The translations under genes were made by a program, and so were the position numbers. From positions 27,787 through 91,786 of the forward strand of contig CAMLLU010000015.1 of NCBI GenBank assembly GCA_946480925.1: DNA of 64,000 nucleotides. The letters run 5' to 3'. The stretch is from an uncultured Rivibacter sp. GTDB lineage: Bacteria > Pseudomonadota > Gammaproteobacteria > Burkholderiales > Burkholderiaceae. The notes beneath the pieces are model-generated. The model searched no databases and was not told where the DNA came from. It worked only from the letters and a program-made list of their open reading frames with translations. Shown piece by piece: positions 9,972 to 19,549 of this stretch (within the stretch, counting starts at the first letter, position 1; each line of letters opens with the position of its first letter).

Positions 9972-10154
9972 TCAGGCGTCAGCCTTGGTCTTGAGTACCT
10001 TGCGACCACGGTAGAAGCCAGTCGGGCTGATGTGGTGGCGCAGGTGGGTTTCGCCGGTGGTGGGCTCGATCGCGGTGCCCGGCGCTGCAAGAGCGTTATG
10101 CGAGCGATGCATGCCACGCTTGGACGGCGACTTTTTGTTCTGCTGAACGGCCAT
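9972..10154 (-). CDS. rpmF: 50S ribosomal protein L32
   Basis: Sixty-residue ribosomal protein of the large subunit. [20 protein letters not shown] at the N-terminus and [15 protein letters not shown] at the C-terminus are the L32 pattern; no zinc cysteines are present. The ATG at 10154 has an AGGAG Shine-Dalgarno sequence about 6 bases upstream. The reading frame stays open upstream to 10397 but that is not coding. The yceD-rpmF-plsX-fab order matches E. coli. A probable extended -10 promoter lies at 10230-10238. Confidence 0.97.
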   Translation of the reverse strand: MAVQQNKKSPSKRGMHRSHNALAAPGTAIEPTTGETHLRHHISPTGFYRGRKVLKTKADA

Positions 10155-10229
10155 GATGAACTCCTGGGTCCTGCGGCAAGCGCCTCGAGCAGCATTCGGC
10201 TCGACAGGCAACTTGGCGGAAAGCCGAAA

Positions 10230-10238
10230 ATTATAGCA
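10230..10238 (-). promoter_or_regulatory. Extended -10 promoter element upstream of rpmF and the fab cluster
   Basis: Read on the minus strand this is TGCTATAAT, a perfect TGn extended -10 joined to the consensus TATAAT (hexamer at 10235 to 10230). It lies about 76 bases before the rpmF ATG. No good -35 hexamer is seen at 17 bases, as is usual for extended -10 promoters. It would drive rpmF, plsX and the fab genes. Confidence 0.55.
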
Positions 10239-10244
10239 GGGCTG

Positions 10245-10262
10245 GCTCGCGCTAGCGCGAGC
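10245..10262. repeat. Perfect 18-bp palindrome in the -35 region of the rpmF promoter
   Basis: GCTCGCGC (10245-10252), TA, GCGCGAGC (10255-10262) is a perfect inverted repeat in the short yceD-rpmF gap. It sits where the -35 contacts would be for the extended -10 at 10230-10238. It could be an operator for a fatty-acid or envelope regulator, or a hairpin ending the yceD message. I cannot tell which from sequence alone. Confidence 0.55.
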
Positions 10263-10272
10263 ATCAAGTGCG

Positions 10273-10839
10273 TCAGTGGGAATTACCACCGGACCGACCA
10301 CGCTTGAGCGCCTCCAAGGCCGCAAAGGGGTTCTGCCTGGGCTCTGGCTGCTCTGCCGGCTCGGCGCCCGAAACTTGCAAAGGCTGCGGGCAGACATCGT
10401 GACGAGGCACGATGGGCAAGGCCAACAGCAATTCGTCCTCTACCAATTCCTGGAGGTTCAACGCGCGAGTGAGCACCAACACATCGTCATCCATTTCGGC
10501 ATCGAGCTCGGCCGCAGCAGCCTCATCAGCCACGAACCGCAGAGAGCGCCCCACCGCCAAGGTTTTGGCCGCGGGCCGCAGGCACCGCTGACACTCCAGC
10601 GAGATGCCGGCACTCACCTCCAAGTGCAGCCAGACCTCAGGCTGCCCACCCATTTTCTGCCGGAGCTCCCCTCGCGCACTCCAGCGGACAGGTTGCGCTT
10701 GATCCTGCCTCGCCTCCGCAGGCTGACAAGCAGCCAACCGCTCGAGATCGACCACAGGCCATTCGCCCGCGAGCGAACCGCCAGCCTGAGCAAATGCGGC
10801 CACATCCAGACGAAATGGATCGAAAGCTTTGGGTTTCAT
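10273..10839 (-). CDS. yceD: YceD family protein (DUF177), 23S rRNA accumulation protein
   Basis: Conserved protein encoded beside rpmF; in E. coli YceD affects 23S rRNA accumulation. I take the ATG at 10839 ([18 protein letters not shown]), giving 188 residues; the frame is open to 10920 but would overlap the divergent maf start. The domain shows [20 protein letters not shown], with the CxxC pair typical of DUF177, then [19 protein letters not shown] with a further Cys. The C-terminus is a charged tail ([16 protein letters not shown]). Confidence in family is high, in exact biochemical role low. Confidence 0.88.
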   Translation of the reverse strand: MKPKAFDPFRLDVAAFAQAGGSLAGEWPVVDLERLAACQPAEARQDQAQPVRWSARGELRQKMGGQPEVWLHLEVSAGISLECQRCLRPAAKTLAVGRSLRFVADEAAAAELDAEMDDDVLVLTRALNLQELVEDELLLALPIVPRHDVCPQPLQVSGAEPAEQPEPRQNPFAALEALKRGRSGGNSH

Positions 10840-10918
10840 CGTGGGCAGTGTATCGAGCCACAACTGACGCCTTAGGCTCGATGGGACAATGTCGAGCCCC
10901 TCGCCGTCAAAACGGACC

Positions 10919-11536
10919 ATGGCACCCCAACCCCAACTGATCCTGGCCTCTACCTCCCGCTACCGGCGCGAACTGCTCGAACGTTTACACCTTCCCTTTC
11001 AGGTGATCTCACCGCAGGTCGACGAAACACCGCTGCCCGGTGAGTCGCCGCAAGCGCTGTCGGAACGGCTGGCGCTGGCCAAGGCGTTGGCGGTGGCACA
11101 CACACATCCGGACGCTGTGGTCATTGGCTCCGACCAGGTGGCCGATCTGAACGGCTTGGCGATCGGCAAACCGGGCCATCACGAGCGAGCAGTCCAACAA
11201 CTGAAGGCCATGCGCGGCCAGAAGGTCGTGTTTCACACGGCGCTTGCCGTCGTGAGGCTGAGCTCGGCTTACGAAGGCAAGACGCGCGTACCGGTGGATG
11301 TGCACTTTCGTACTGACCTCACCGAGGCCGACATCGAGGCCTACCTTCATACGGAACGACCGTATGACTGTGCCGGCAGCGCCAAAGCCGAGGCTCTGGG
11401 CATTGCGCTGCTCGAATCGATCCATTCTGACGACCCGACCGCGCTGATCGGGCTGCCATTGATTCAGACCTGCGCGCTCCTCCGCGCCGCAGGGCTTGAC
11501 CCGCTACGCACTGCGGCCGGAGCAGCGAGGTCATGA
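10919..11536 (+). CDS. Maf-family nucleoside triphosphate pyrophosphatase (YceF type)
   Basis: House-cleaning enzyme that hydrolyses modified nucleotides; the YceF subfamily acts on 7-methyl-GTP. I start at ATG 10919 (MAPQPQLILAS), giving 205 residues; the frame is open upstream to 10889. Motifs seen: LASTSRYRRELLERL near the N-terminus (the Maf S/T-S-x-R-R nucleotide-binding loop), QVDETPLPGESP, IGSDQVADLNG and YDCAGSAKAEALGIALLES. It is divergent from yceD, the usual neighbour of yceF. The stop overlaps the next gene as ATGA. Confidence 0.9.
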   Translation: MAPQPQLILASTSRYRRELLERLHLPFQVISPQVDETPLPGESPQALSERLALAKALAVAHTHPDAVVIGSDQVADLNGLAIGKPGHHERAVQQLKAMRGQKVVFHTALAVVRLSSAYEGKTRVPVDVHFRTDLTEADIEAYLHTERPYDCAGSAKAEALGIALLESIHSDDPTALIGLPLIQTCALLRAAGLDPLRTAAGAARS

Positions 11537-12321
11537 GCACCGCATTCGGCCGCCTGCTGCTGGTGCCCAACACACTGGACTTCGGCACGCTGCAAGAAGG
11601 CCCCCCGCTTCCCGACCTGCAAGAGGTGCTACCGCTGGGCGTGATCCGCACTGCGGCAAGCCTGAAACACTGGGTTGCGGAAAACGCCAAAACCACCCGA
11701 GCCTTCCTGAAGCGTGTCGATGTCGTGATCCCACTGGCACGACCGCTGCAGGAAATCGAGATCCGTGAACTGCCACGCGCGCCCAAGGGCACACACAAGA
11801 CCACCCCCGGCTCATTGGCTGCGGATCTGCGCGAGCTGCTCGCGCCGGCACTGGGCGGAGAAGACCTCGGGCTCATTTCCGAAGCCGGGTTGCCTGCCAT
11901 CGCAGATCCCGGCGCGCCGCTGGTGGAAGCGGCCCACGCTGCCGGGCTTACCGTGCAGGCACTGTCTGGCCCAAATTCTTTGTCGCTTGCCCTGGCCAGC
12001 AGTGGGCTGAACGGCCAGAGCTTTGCCTTTGTCGGCTACCTGCCCACCCAAACCAGCGAACGCGCTCAACGGCTCAAGGAGCTGGAGCAGATTTCGAAGC
12101 GGCTGGACCAGGCGCAAATCGTCATCGAGACGCCTTACCGCAACAACGTGCTACTCGACGCAATGCTCACGACTCTTCAACCGAGCACCCGGCTCAGCGT
12201 GAGCTGCGGACTCACGCTCACCGCCGGATGGACCCGCAGCGAAACCGTGGCGCGCTGGCGCGGCCAGCGTGATGTGCTGCCCGACGATACGCCGGCTGTC
12301 TTCTGCTTCCAGGCTGCCTGA
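11533..12321 (+). CDS. SAM-dependent methyltransferase, tetrapyrrole methylase/RsmI-like family
   Basis: Member of the tetrapyrrole (corrin/porphyrin) methylase fold, closest in pattern to the RsmI 16S rRNA 2'-O-methyltransferases. The 262 residues include LISEAGLPAIADPGAPLVEAAHAAGL and ALSGPNSLSLALASSGL, the RsmI-type SAM and substrate loops, and FVGYLPTQTSERAQRLKELE. The N-terminus (FGRLLLVPNTLDFG) differs from true RsmI, where a VPTPIGNL motif stands, so the substrate is uncertain. It overlaps the maf stop by four bases and ends 21 bp from the convergent helicase gene. Confidence 0.82.
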   Translation: MSTAFGRLLLVPNTLDFGTLQEGPPLPDLQEVLPLGVIRTAASLKHWVAENAKTTRAFLKRVDVVIPLARPLQEIEIRELPRAPKGTHKTTPGSLAADLRELLAPALGGEDLGLISEAGLPAIADPGAPLVEAAHAAGLTVQALSGPNSLSLALASSGLNGQSFAFVGYLPTQTSERAQRLKELEQISKRLDQAQIVIETPYRNNVLLDAMLTTLQPSTRLSVSCGLTLTAGWTRSETVARWRGQRDVLPDDTPAVFCFQAA

Positions 12322-12342
12322 AGCTCCGGGCGCTACCTGCGA

Positions 12343-13770
12343 TCAGGGCTTCCCACCCAATAGTGCAGCCACCTTGCGCTTGGGTTTGATGAAGCGGGAC
12401 AGCCCGGTCGCCGCTGGAGCCTGCGCAGCCTTTTTCTCCCACGCAGGGTCGGCATTGGCGTCCGGCTCATAAGGTTGATCGAACAGTGGATCTGCCGGCG
12501 GCGCAGGCGGCTTGGCAAGACGACGCGGCTGGGAAGACGCCTCTCGCGGCACCTCTTCACCGCCGAATTCACGGCGGGGCGAGCGCCTGGGCCGGTCGTC
12601 GTCCAAGTCCAGCGGCTCGATATCGAGCTTCTTCTTGATGAGCTTTTCAATTTCGGCCGTCAGCCGGCTGTCGTCTTTTGCTACCAGCGTAATCGCCAAG
12701 CCTGATGCACCAGCCCGGCCGGTGCGGCCGATGCGATGCACGTAGTCTTCGGCGTTGAACGGCACGTCGAAATTGAAGACAGCCGGAAGGTCCGCGATGT
12801 CGAGACCACGCGCCGCGACATCGGTGGCCACCAGGAGGTCGACCTCGCCGGCCTTGAACGCAGCCAACGACTTGAGCCGCTCGTCCTGCGACTTGTCACC
12901 ATGCAACGCCGAGGTCCGCAGACCGTCGCGCTCGAAAGCTCGCGCCAGGCGCGCGGCGCCAAGCTTGGAATTGACGAACACGATGCTCTGGGTGATGGAA
13001 CGTTCACGCAGCAGTTGCCGCACAGCACGGCGCTTGTCGTCCTCTTCGACGCGATAGAAGCGCTGCTCCACCGTCGACGCAGTGGCATTGGGGCGCGCCA
13101 CCTCCACCAGCACGGGGTGCTGCAGATAGCTTTGCGCGAGCTTCTTGATTTCGGGTGAAAACGTGGCAGAGAACAACAGCGTCTGCCGCTGCTGCGGCAG
13201 GTGGCTGAGGATGCGCTGCAGGTCAGGCAGGAAGCCGATGTCGAGCATGCGGTCGGCTTCGTCGAGCACCACGTACTCCACCTGGCTCAACGAGCAGTTC
13301 TTGGCCTGGATGTGGTCCAGCAGCCGGCCGGGGGTGGCAATGAGCACCTCCACGCCGCGCTTGAGTTCCGCGGTCTGCGGAGCCATGTCGATGCCGCCGA
13401 AGACGACCGTCGAGCGCAGCTGCGAGTGCTTGGCATAGGCCTTTACGTTCACGGCCACCTGATCGGCCAGCTCGCGGGTGGGCGCAAGCACTAGCGCACG
13501 CACGGGGTGGCGCGCTGGAGACGCACTCGAGTTCTCATGCCGCAGCATCTTCTGCAGCAGAGGCAACGAAAAGGCCGCGGTCTTGCCGGTGCCTGTTTGC
13601 GCAGCGCCCATCACGTCGCGCCCATCGAGCACGATGGGAATGGCCTTGGCCTGGATGGGTGTCATCGTCGCGTAGCCGGAGTCGGCTACGGCACGCAACA
13701 GCTTGGCGTCGAGCGGCAGGGTGTCGAAGCGGGCCGGCGCCAGCTGCTGTTCCGTGGAGATTTCGGTCAT
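12343..13770 (-). CDS. rhlE: DEAD-box ATP-dependent RNA helicase, RhlE-like
   Basis: ATP-driven RNA helicase probably involved in ribosome assembly or RNA turnover. Of 475 residues, the first 370 or so form the two RecA domains: Q motif (TPIQ, 37-40), motif I AQTGTGKT (57-64), Ia PTRELADQ, Ib TPGRLLD, II DEAD (170-173), III SAT (201-203), and VI HRIGRTGRAG. The C-terminal 100 residues are basic and Pro-rich ([14 protein letters not shown]), the low-complexity RNA-binding tail common to beta-proteobacterial RhlE proteins. It is convergent with the methyltransferase gene. Confidence 0.93.
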   Translation of the reverse strand: MTEISTEQQLAPARFDTLPLDAKLLRAVADSGYATMTPIQAKAIPIVLDGRDVMGAAQTGTGKTAAFSLPLLQKMLRHENSSASPARHPVRALVLAPTRELADQVAVNVKAYAKHSQLRSTVVFGGIDMAPQTAELKRGVEVLIATPGRLLDHIQAKNCSLSQVEYVVLDEADRMLDIGFLPDLQRILSHLPQQRQTLLFSATFSPEIKKLAQSYLQHPVLVEVARPNATASTVEQRFYRVEEDDKRRAVRQLLRERSITQSIVFVNSKLGAARLARAFERDGLRTSALHGDKSQDERLKSLAAFKAGEVDLLVATDVAARGLDIADLPAVFNFDVPFNAEDYVHRIGRTGRAGASGLAITLVAKDDSRLTAEIEKLIKKKLDIEPLDLDDDRPRRSPRREFGGEEVPREASSQPRRLAKPPAPPADPLFDQPYEPDANADPAWEKKAAQAPAATGLSRFIKPKRKVAALLGGKP

Positions 13771-13797
13771 CCGCGGATTATCCGCGACACACGGAAA

Positions 13798-14916
13798 TCA
13801 CCGATTCACGACCAGGATACGGGGCGTCGCGAAGCGCACGATGCTGCGATACAGGAATACGTACGACGCCACGAACAGGGCGATGAATGTCGCAAGGACG
13901 CCGGTGCTGTCCCACCAAAGCACCGCCGGGGCCACGGACAGCGAACACAGCAACCATAGGTATGGCGATGTCATCGAGTTGCGGCGCACCAGCACGTCGG
14001 CGTCCCGACTGCCAATGGCCCAGCGCATCAGCCGGCGATAAATCAACGTGTGGAGGTGGATGCCGTCGGGCATGCCCATTGCCTGCCCGCGCACGAACTT
14101 GCGGCGGTACATCGAGAACATGGTCTCGAAGATCGGGTAGGCGCACAGCAGAACCGGGAAGATGGGCGAAACGTCCGGGTTGCGATGCACCAGCAGGATG
14201 CTCAGCTCCACCAGCACGAAGCCGAGGAAATACGCCCCGCCGTCACCCAGGAAAACCAATCCGCGCGGGAAATTCCACAGAAAGAAACCGAGTACCGCGC
14301 CAACAGTGGCCAAGGCCAAGCCAGCCACGAACGTGTCACCGACCTGCATGGCCACATAGGCCAAGCCTGACAGCATGATGGCCGAACACATCGATGCCAG
14401 CCCATTCATGCCGTCGATGATGTTCACCGAATTGGAAACACCGGCCACCATGAACAGTGTTACCAGCCAAGCGCCGAGTGGAAAGCTGACGACGAATTCC
14501 AATCCCGGAATGTCAGTGCGCAGGATCAGCGCGTCGAGCAGCCATACGCCCAAAGCACCGGAGAGCACCGTGGCGGCCAACCGCCGGCGCGGAGAAATAT
14601 TCTTGGTGAGGTCTTCCCACAAGCCGACCGCGAAAGCCGGCAGGCTGCACAACAACATGGCCCAGACCGACCAGCTCTGGCTTGCCGAGCGGAATGACAG
14701 GGCTGCAACGCCAAGTGTGAAGCCGACAAAGATGCCGATGCCGCCGATGCGAGGCACAGACCGCGCATGCATTTTTTGTGGGCCGGAGAGATCGAAGTCG
14801 CCGGTGATGTGGCCATGCATACGAGCCGAGCGGATGACCAGCAACGTGGCGATGGCAGCCGCTGCAAAGGCAAGAAGCAGAACCAGGAGCATCGCGCGAG
14901 TGTAACGGCGCGTCAC
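13798..14916 (-). CDS. WecA/MraY-like polyprenyl-phosphate sugar-1-phosphate transferase
   Basis: Polytopic inner-membrane enzyme that starts lipid-linked glycan synthesis by moving a HexNAc-1-phosphate from a UDP-sugar to undecaprenyl phosphate. The 372 residues are mostly hydrophobic with about ten membrane segments. Conserved cytoplasmic motifs are present: MHARSVPRIGG, VNIIDGMNGLASM, FLGDGGAYFLGF and MPDGIHLHTLIYRR, with catalytic Asp residues and a His-rich loop as in WecA. It is divergent from the rhamnose genes across a 125-bp gap. WecA is the nearest named relative, but the sugar donor cannot be read from the sequence. A second, unrelated initiating transferase lies at 39646-40245. 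Confidence 0.88.
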   Translation of the reverse strand: MTRRYTRAMLLVLLLAFAAAAIATLLVIRSARMHGHITGDFDLSGPQKMHARSVPRIGGIGIFVGFTLGVAALSFRSASQSWSVWAMLLCSLPAFAVGLWEDLTKNISPRRRLAATVLSGALGVWLLDALILRTDIPGLEFVVSFPLGAWLVTLFMVAGVSNSVNIIDGMNGLASMCSAIMLSGLAYVAMQVGDTFVAGLALATVGAVLGFFLWNFPRGLVFLGDGGAYFLGFVLVELSILLVHRNPDVSPIFPVLLCAYPIFETMFSMYRRKFVRGQAMGMPDGIHLHTLIYRRLMRWAIGSRDADVLVRRNSMTSPYLWLLCSLSVAPAVLWWDSTGVLATFIALFVASYVFLYRSIVRFATPRILVVNR

Positions 14917-14951
14917 CTCTGGCTATCTGAGAAACAGCCCGTGCTGATACA

Positions 14952-14967
14952 GGTTGTCTCGACAACC
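14952..14967. promoter_or_regulatory. Inverted repeat between the WecA-like gene and rfbB
   Basis: GGTTGTC (14952-14958), TC, GACAACC (14961-14967) is a perfect 7-bp inverted repeat in the 125-bp gap between two divergent polysaccharide genes. A dyad of this size and position suits an operator acting on both directions. I found no clear -35/-10 pair around it and no second exact copy in the regulator's own upstream region. Confidence 0.35.
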
Positions 14968-15041
14968 CCACAAGTAAACTCGCCCCGCACTGCAGTCCAG
15001 TCAAACTGGCCCCGAGCCCCCTTCCAACAAGACGACATCAC

Positions 15042-16106
15042 ATGATCTTCATCACCGGCGGCGCTGGCTTCATCGGCGGCAATTTTGTTCATCATTGGTT
15101 CGAGCGCAGCGACGAACCGGTGATCGTGTTGGACAAGCTCACCTATGCAGGCAACCCAGTCACCATCGCCGAGTATCTGAAGGCTGGCCGAGCCTCGTTG
15201 GCCAAGATCGACATCTGCGATCGGGACGCCGTGCGCGGCCTGCTGCAACAGCATCGCCCGCGCGCGGTGCTGCACTTTGCAGCCGAAAGCCACGTCGACC
15301 GCTCGATCCATGGTCCTGGCGAGTTCATCCAGACCAACATGGTGGGCACCTTCAGCCTGTTGGAAGAAACGCGCGCCTACTGGAGGAATTCGCTGGCCAG
15401 CAACGAGAAGGAGTCTTTCCGCTTCCTGCACGTCTCGACCGACGAGGTGTATGGCTCCCTGTCTGACACAGACCCAGCGTTCAGCGAGACCACGTCCTAC
15501 GCGCCCAACAGCCCCTATTCGGCCAGCAAGGCCGGCAGCGACCACCTGGTACGCGCCTACCACCACACCTATGGCCTGCCCACGCTGACCACCAACTGCA
15601 GCAACAACTATGGGCCGTATCACTTCCCCGAGAAGCTGATCCCGCTGATGATCCTCAATGCCCTCGAAGGCAAGCCGCTGCCGGTATACGGCGATGGGCA
15701 GAACATCCGCGACTGGCTTTATGTGCGCGACCATTGCGAGGCCATCTGCCAGGTGCTACAGAAAGGGCGGCCCGGCGAAACCTACAACGTCGGCGGCAAG
15801 AACGAAGTGAAGAACATCGACGTGGTCACGACGATCTGCCGCAAGCTCGATGCGCTGCGTCCGCGAGCGGGCGCAGCGCGCTACGAGGAACTGATCACCT
15901 ACGTGGCAGACCGCCCGGGGCATGACCGCCGTTACGCGATCGACCCACGCAAGATCGAGCGCGAAATCGGCTGGCGGCCGGCTGAAACCTTCGACAGCGG
16001 TATCGACAAGACCATGCGCTGGTACCTCGACAACAACGTGTGGATCGACAGCGTGCGCACTGGTGCCTACCGCGAATGGATGACCACCAACTACGCCGCA
16101 CGATGA
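15042..16106 (+). CDS. rfbB: dTDP-glucose 4,6-dehydratase
   Basis: Second step of dTDP-L-rhamnose synthesis: converts dTDP-glucose to the 4-keto-6-deoxy sugar using bound NAD. The 354 residues start [19 protein letters not shown] (Rossmann GxxGxxG). The extended-SDR active site is seen as [11 protein letters not shown] (Thr, Asp, Glu) and [16 protein letters not shown] (YxxxK). It leads the rfbB-rfbD run and overlaps rfbD by four bases. Confidence 0.97.
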   Translation: MIFITGGAGFIGGNFVHHWFERSDEPVIVLDKLTYAGNPVTIAEYLKAGRASLAKIDICDRDAVRGLLQQHRPRAVLHFAAESHVDRSIHGPGEFIQTNMVGTFSLLEETRAYWRNSLASNEKESFRFLHVSTDEVYGSLSDTDPAFSETTSYAPNSPYSASKAGSDHLVRAYHHTYGLPTLTTNCSNNYGPYHFPEKLIPLMILNALEGKPLPVYGDGQNIRDWLYVRDHCEAICQVLQKGRPGETYNVGGKNEVKNIDVVTTICRKLDALRPRAGAARYEELITYVADRPGHDRRYAIDPRKIEREIGWRPAETFDSGIDKTMRWYLDNNVWIDSVRTGAYREWMTTNYAAR

Positions 16107-16999
16107 AACTCCTGTTGCTCGGCAAGAACGGTCAGGTCGGGTGGGAGCTGCAGCGTGCGCTGGCCCCCCTCGGTGAAGTGGTAGCGCTCGACCGCCACGG
16201 CGCTCACGGCCTGCATGGCGATCTTTCACAGCCAGACGCCCTGCGCGCCACGGTACGAAACCTGCGACCTGACGTGATCGTCAATGCTGCGGCCTACACC
16301 GCGGTAGACAAGGCGGAAAGCGAACCTGCCCTGGCACGCACGCTCAACGCGGAAGCGCCTGCGGCCTTGGCGCAGGAAGCGGCAGCCATTGGCGCCTGGC
16401 TGGTGCACTACAGCACTGACTACGTGTTCGATGGCAGCGGTAACGCCGCACGTGACGAGCAGGCGCCGACCGCCCCGCTTTCCATCTATGGGCAGACCAA
16501 GCTCGAAGGCGAACAGGCCATCGCCGCGAGTGGCTGCAAGCATCTGACCTTCCGCACCAGCTGGGTCTATGCCGCACGTGGCGGCAACTTCGCGAAGACG
16601 ATGCTCAAGCTGGCTGGTGAACGCGATCAACTGCGCGTGGTGGCCGACCAGATCGGTGCGCCGACTGGGGCGGACTTGATTGCCGACGTGACTGCGCACG
16701 CGTTGCACGAAGCCCTGCGCCAGCCCAGCGTCAGCGGCCTGTACAACTTGGCAGCAGGCGGTGAAGTCAGCTGGCATGGCTACGCCTGTCACGTCATCGA
16801 GTGGGCGCGTGCGCAAGGGCATGCCATCAAGGTAGCTGCCGACGCCGTGCAAGCCATTCCCTCGAATGACTACCCCACGCCGGCACGCCGGCCGCTCAAT
16901 TCGCGCTTGAGCACCGACAAGCTGCGAAGGGCATTCGGATTGGTGCTGCCTGCCTGGCAGAACGGTGTCGAGCGCATGCTCAGCGAAGTGTTGGGCTGA
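16103..16999 (+). CDS. rfbD: dTDP-4-dehydrorhamnose reductase
   Basis: Last step of dTDP-L-rhamnose synthesis. The start at ATG 16103 ([20 protein letters not shown]) overlaps the rfbB stop as ATGA and gives 298 residues. Features include the N-terminal nucleotide loop [34 protein letters not shown] and the active-site [12 protein letters not shown] (YxxxK), all typical of RmlD. Confidence 0.96.
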   Translation: MKLLLLGKNGQVGWELQRALAPLGEVVALDRHGAHGLHGDLSQPDALRATVRNLRPDVIVNAAAYTAVDKAESEPALARTLNAEAPAALAQEAAAIGAWLVHYSTDYVFDGSGNAARDEQAPTAPLSIYGQTKLEGEQAIAASGCKHLTFRTSWVYAARGGNFAKTMLKLAGERDQLRVVADQIGAPTGADLIADVTAHALHEALRQPSVSGLYNLAAGGEVSWHGYACHVIEWARAQGHAIKVAADAVQAIPSNDYPTPARRPLNSRLSTDKLRRAFGLVLPAWQNGVERMLSEVLG

Positions 17000-17130
17000 A
17001 GAACCGCGAGACAATCGGGCCCCTGTCCTGGGGGGTCATGGCCTGATCTGTGGGCCAGCTTTTGGCTTCAGAATCCCAGCCCAGCAGGCACAAACGTGCT
17101 CGACTCCGCTTCAACGTCTTCCAAGACCCT

Positions 17131-18426
17131 ATGAGCCTCGCAAACACCACTGTGGCCGTCATCGGCCTTGGCTATGTCGGCCTGCCCCTGGCCGTCGCCT
17201 TCGGCAAGCAGTACCGCACCTTCGGCCTCGACCTGTCGAAGGAAAAGGTCGAGGCCTACAAGCGCTTCGTGGACCCCACCGGCGAAGTTTCCACCGAGGA
17301 ACTGCGCGCCGCCACGCAGCTGCACTGCACCACTGACCCCGCTGTCCTCAAAGAGGCCGACTTCATCGTCGTCGCGGTGCCGACACCGGTAGACGATGCC
17401 CACCGCCCGGACTTCACGCCACTGGTGAAGAGCTCTGAAAGCGTGGGCAAATACATCAAGCCAGGCGCGATCGTCGTGTACGAATCGACCGTCTACCCTG
17501 GCGCCACCGAAGAGGTGTGCATCCCCATCATCGAGCGCCTGTCGGGCCTGAAGTGGAAGCAAGACTTCTTCGTCGGCTACAGCCCCGAGCGCATCAACCC
17601 CGGTGACAAGGAACGCACGCTCACGAAGATCGTGAAGGTCGTTTCGGGCGATACGCCGAAAACACTGGCAGTCGTTCAGAACATGTACGGCTCCGTCATC
17701 ACGGCGGGCGTGTACCCGGCGAGCAGCATCAAGGTAGCTGAAGCCGCCAAAGTGATCGAGAACACACAGCGCGACCTCAACATTGCGCTGATGAACGAGC
17801 TGGCTGTCATCTTCAAGCGCATCGGCATCGACACACTCGAAGTGCTGGAAGCTGCCGGCACGAAATGGAACTTCCTGCCCTTCCGCCCTGGCCTCGTAGG
17901 CGGTCATTGCATCGGCGTGGACCCGTACTACCTGACGCACAAGGCCGAAATGCTGGGCTACCACCCGCAGGTGATCCTGGCCGGCCGGCGCATCAACGAC
18001 AACATGGGCAAGTTCATCGCCGAGCAGACAGTGAAGGAAATGCTCTCTGCGGACCTGCCCGTGAAGGGCTCCGACGTGATCGTGCTGGGCCTCACCTTCA
18101 AGGAAAACTGCCCTGACCTGCGTAACAGCAAGGTCATCGACGTGATTCGCGAACTGCAGAGCTATGGCATCAACGTGCACGTGTGCGACCCCACAGCCGA
18201 ATCGGCCGAGGCCGAGCATGAATACGGCGTGAAACTCACCGCCTGGGACAACCTGCCGAACAGCGCGCGCACCATCGTGGCAGCCGTGGCGCACCGCGAG
18301 TTCAAGGAACTTTCCGCGCCCGTGCTGGCCCGCAAAATCGGCAAGGGCGGCGTATTCGTCGACGTGAAATGCGCTTTCGACGCCAAGACGCTCGAAAGCG
18401 AAGGCCTGAAGGTCTGGCGACTGTAA
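17131..18426 (+). CDS. UDP-N-acetylhexosamine 6-dehydrogenase (TviB/VipA/WbpO type)
   Basis: Oxidises a UDP-HexNAc at C6 to the uronic acid form with NAD. I start at ATG 17131 (MSLANTTVAVIGLGYVGLPLAVAF), giving 431 residues; the open frame upstream is not family-like. The UDP-Glc/ManNAc dehydrogenase fold shows GLGYVGLP, ESTVYPGATEEVC, KVIENTQRDLNIALMNE and the catalytic Cys in GLVGGHCIGVDPYYLTHKA. It is followed by a WbpP/TviC-like 4-epimerase, the classic partner for making UDP-GalNAcA from UDP-GlcNAc. It may also feed the WbpB/E/D/I-like enzymes of the convergent cluster. Confidence 0.92.
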   Translation: MSLANTTVAVIGLGYVGLPLAVAFGKQYRTFGLDLSKEKVEAYKRFVDPTGEVSTEELRAATQLHCTTDPAVLKEADFIVVAVPTPVDDAHRPDFTPLVKSSESVGKYIKPGAIVVYESTVYPGATEEVCIPIIERLSGLKWKQDFFVGYSPERINPGDKERTLTKIVKVVSGDTPKTLAVVQNMYGSVITAGVYPASSIKVAEAAKVIENTQRDLNIALMNELAVIFKRIGIDTLEVLEAAGTKWNFLPFRPGLVGGHCIGVDPYYLTHKAEMLGYHPQVILAGRRINDNMGKFIAEQTVKEMLSADLPVKGSDVIVLGLTFKENCPDLRNSKVIDVIRELQSYGINVHVCDPTAESAEAEHEYGVKLTAWDNLPNSARTIVAAVAHREFKELSAPVLARKIGKGGVFVDVKCAFDAKTLESEGLKVWRL

Positions 18427-18435
18427 GAGGGTACG

Positions 18436-19464
18436 TTGACGACAGCATACGAACGCGCACTGAGCGACCTGCGCAAGGCTCCACGCCAGTGGCTCATCAC
18501 CGGCGTGGCCGGATTCATTGGCAGCCACCTGCTCGAAACCCTGTTGCAACATGGCCAACAGGTGGTCGGCCTCGACAACTTTGCCACCGGTCACCGGCAC
18601 AACCTCGATGCTGTGCAACGCAACGTGGCGCCCGAGCAGTGGGCGCGCTTTCGCTTCATCGAGGCCGACATCCGCGACCCGGCTGCCTGCCAGGAAGCCT
18701 GTGCCGGAGCAGACTACGTGCTGCACCAGGCTGCCCTCGGCTCGGTGCCACGCTCCATCAACGACCCATTGACCACCAACGCGGCCAACATCACCGGCTT
18801 CTTGAACATGCTGGTGGCGGCACGCGATGCCAAGGCGCGCCGCTTCGTCTATGCAGCCAGCAGCTCGACCTACGGCGACCACCCCGGCCTGCCGAAAGTA
18901 GAAGACCGCATCGGCAAGCCTCTGTCGCCCTATGCAGTGACCAAATACGTGAACGAGCTTTATGCCGACGTGTTTGCCCGCTGCTACGGCATGGAATCCG
19001 TCGGGCTTCGATACTTCAACGTGTTCGGCCCCAGGCAAGACCCGCAAGGCGCCTATGCAGCCGTGATTCCCAAGTGGGCAGCGTCCATCCTCCGCGGCGA
19101 GGCGGTCTACATCAACGGCGACGGTGAAACGAGCCGAGACTTCTGCTTCGTGGCCAACGCCGTGCAGGCCAACCTGCTGGCGGCCACCACTGCAAACCCT
19201 GAAGCGGTGAACCAGATCTACAACGTGGCAGTGGGCGACCAGACCACGCTCAACCAGCTGTACACGCTGCTGGCCGAGCAGCTGAAAGCGCGCCAACCGA
19301 GCCTGGTCCCAGCCGAGCCCGTGTATCGCGATTTCCGCAGCGGTGACGTTCGCCACTCCCGGGCCGACATCGGCAAGGCACGTGAGCGGCTGGGCTACCA
19401 GCCTACACATCGCATCGGTGAAGGGCTCGACGTGGCGGCCGACTGGTACACGCGAAACGTTTGA
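18436..19464 (+). CDS. UDP-GlcNAc/UDP-GlcNAcA 4-epimerase (WbpP/TviC type)
   Basis: Extended short-chain dehydrogenase that interconverts gluco and galacto forms at C4. The 342 residues begin at a TTG with GAGGG at 18427-18431 just upstream; no better ATG is in range. Motifs: [17 protein letters not shown] (NAD loop), [27 protein letters not shown] and the YxxxK in [14 protein letters not shown]. The N-terminal extension before the Rossmann loop (about 18 residues) is typical of WbpP-like enzymes. It lies 9 bp after the dehydrogenase gene. Confidence 0.92.
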   Translation: MTTAYERALSDLRKAPRQWLITGVAGFIGSHLLETLLQHGQQVVGLDNFATGHRHNLDAVQRNVAPEQWARFRFIEADIRDPAACQEACAGADYVLHQAALGSVPRSINDPLTTNAANITGFLNMLVAARDAKARRFVYAASSSTYGDHPGLPKVEDRIGKPLSPYAVTKYVNELYADVFARCYGMESVGLRYFNVFGPRQDPQGAYAAVIPKWAASILRGEAVYINGDGETSRDFCFVANAVQANLLAATTANPEAVNQIYNVAVGDQTTLNQLYTLLAEQLKARQPSLVPAEPVYRDFRSGDVRHSRADIGKARERLGYQPTHRIGEGLDVAADWYTRNV

Positions 19465-19549
19465 CCACTCGTAACGGCCGGGCTGTGCCGGCGTTGTGCG
19501 CTGCGACAATCCGGGCAGGCCTTTGCGCCACTCAAGGAGCAACGCACTC

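Noticed and set aside
17000..17130. Possible terminator in the rfbD-dehydrogenase gap (CCCC...GGGG near 17020-17035)
   Set aside because: Short stem and no T-run; not enough to call.
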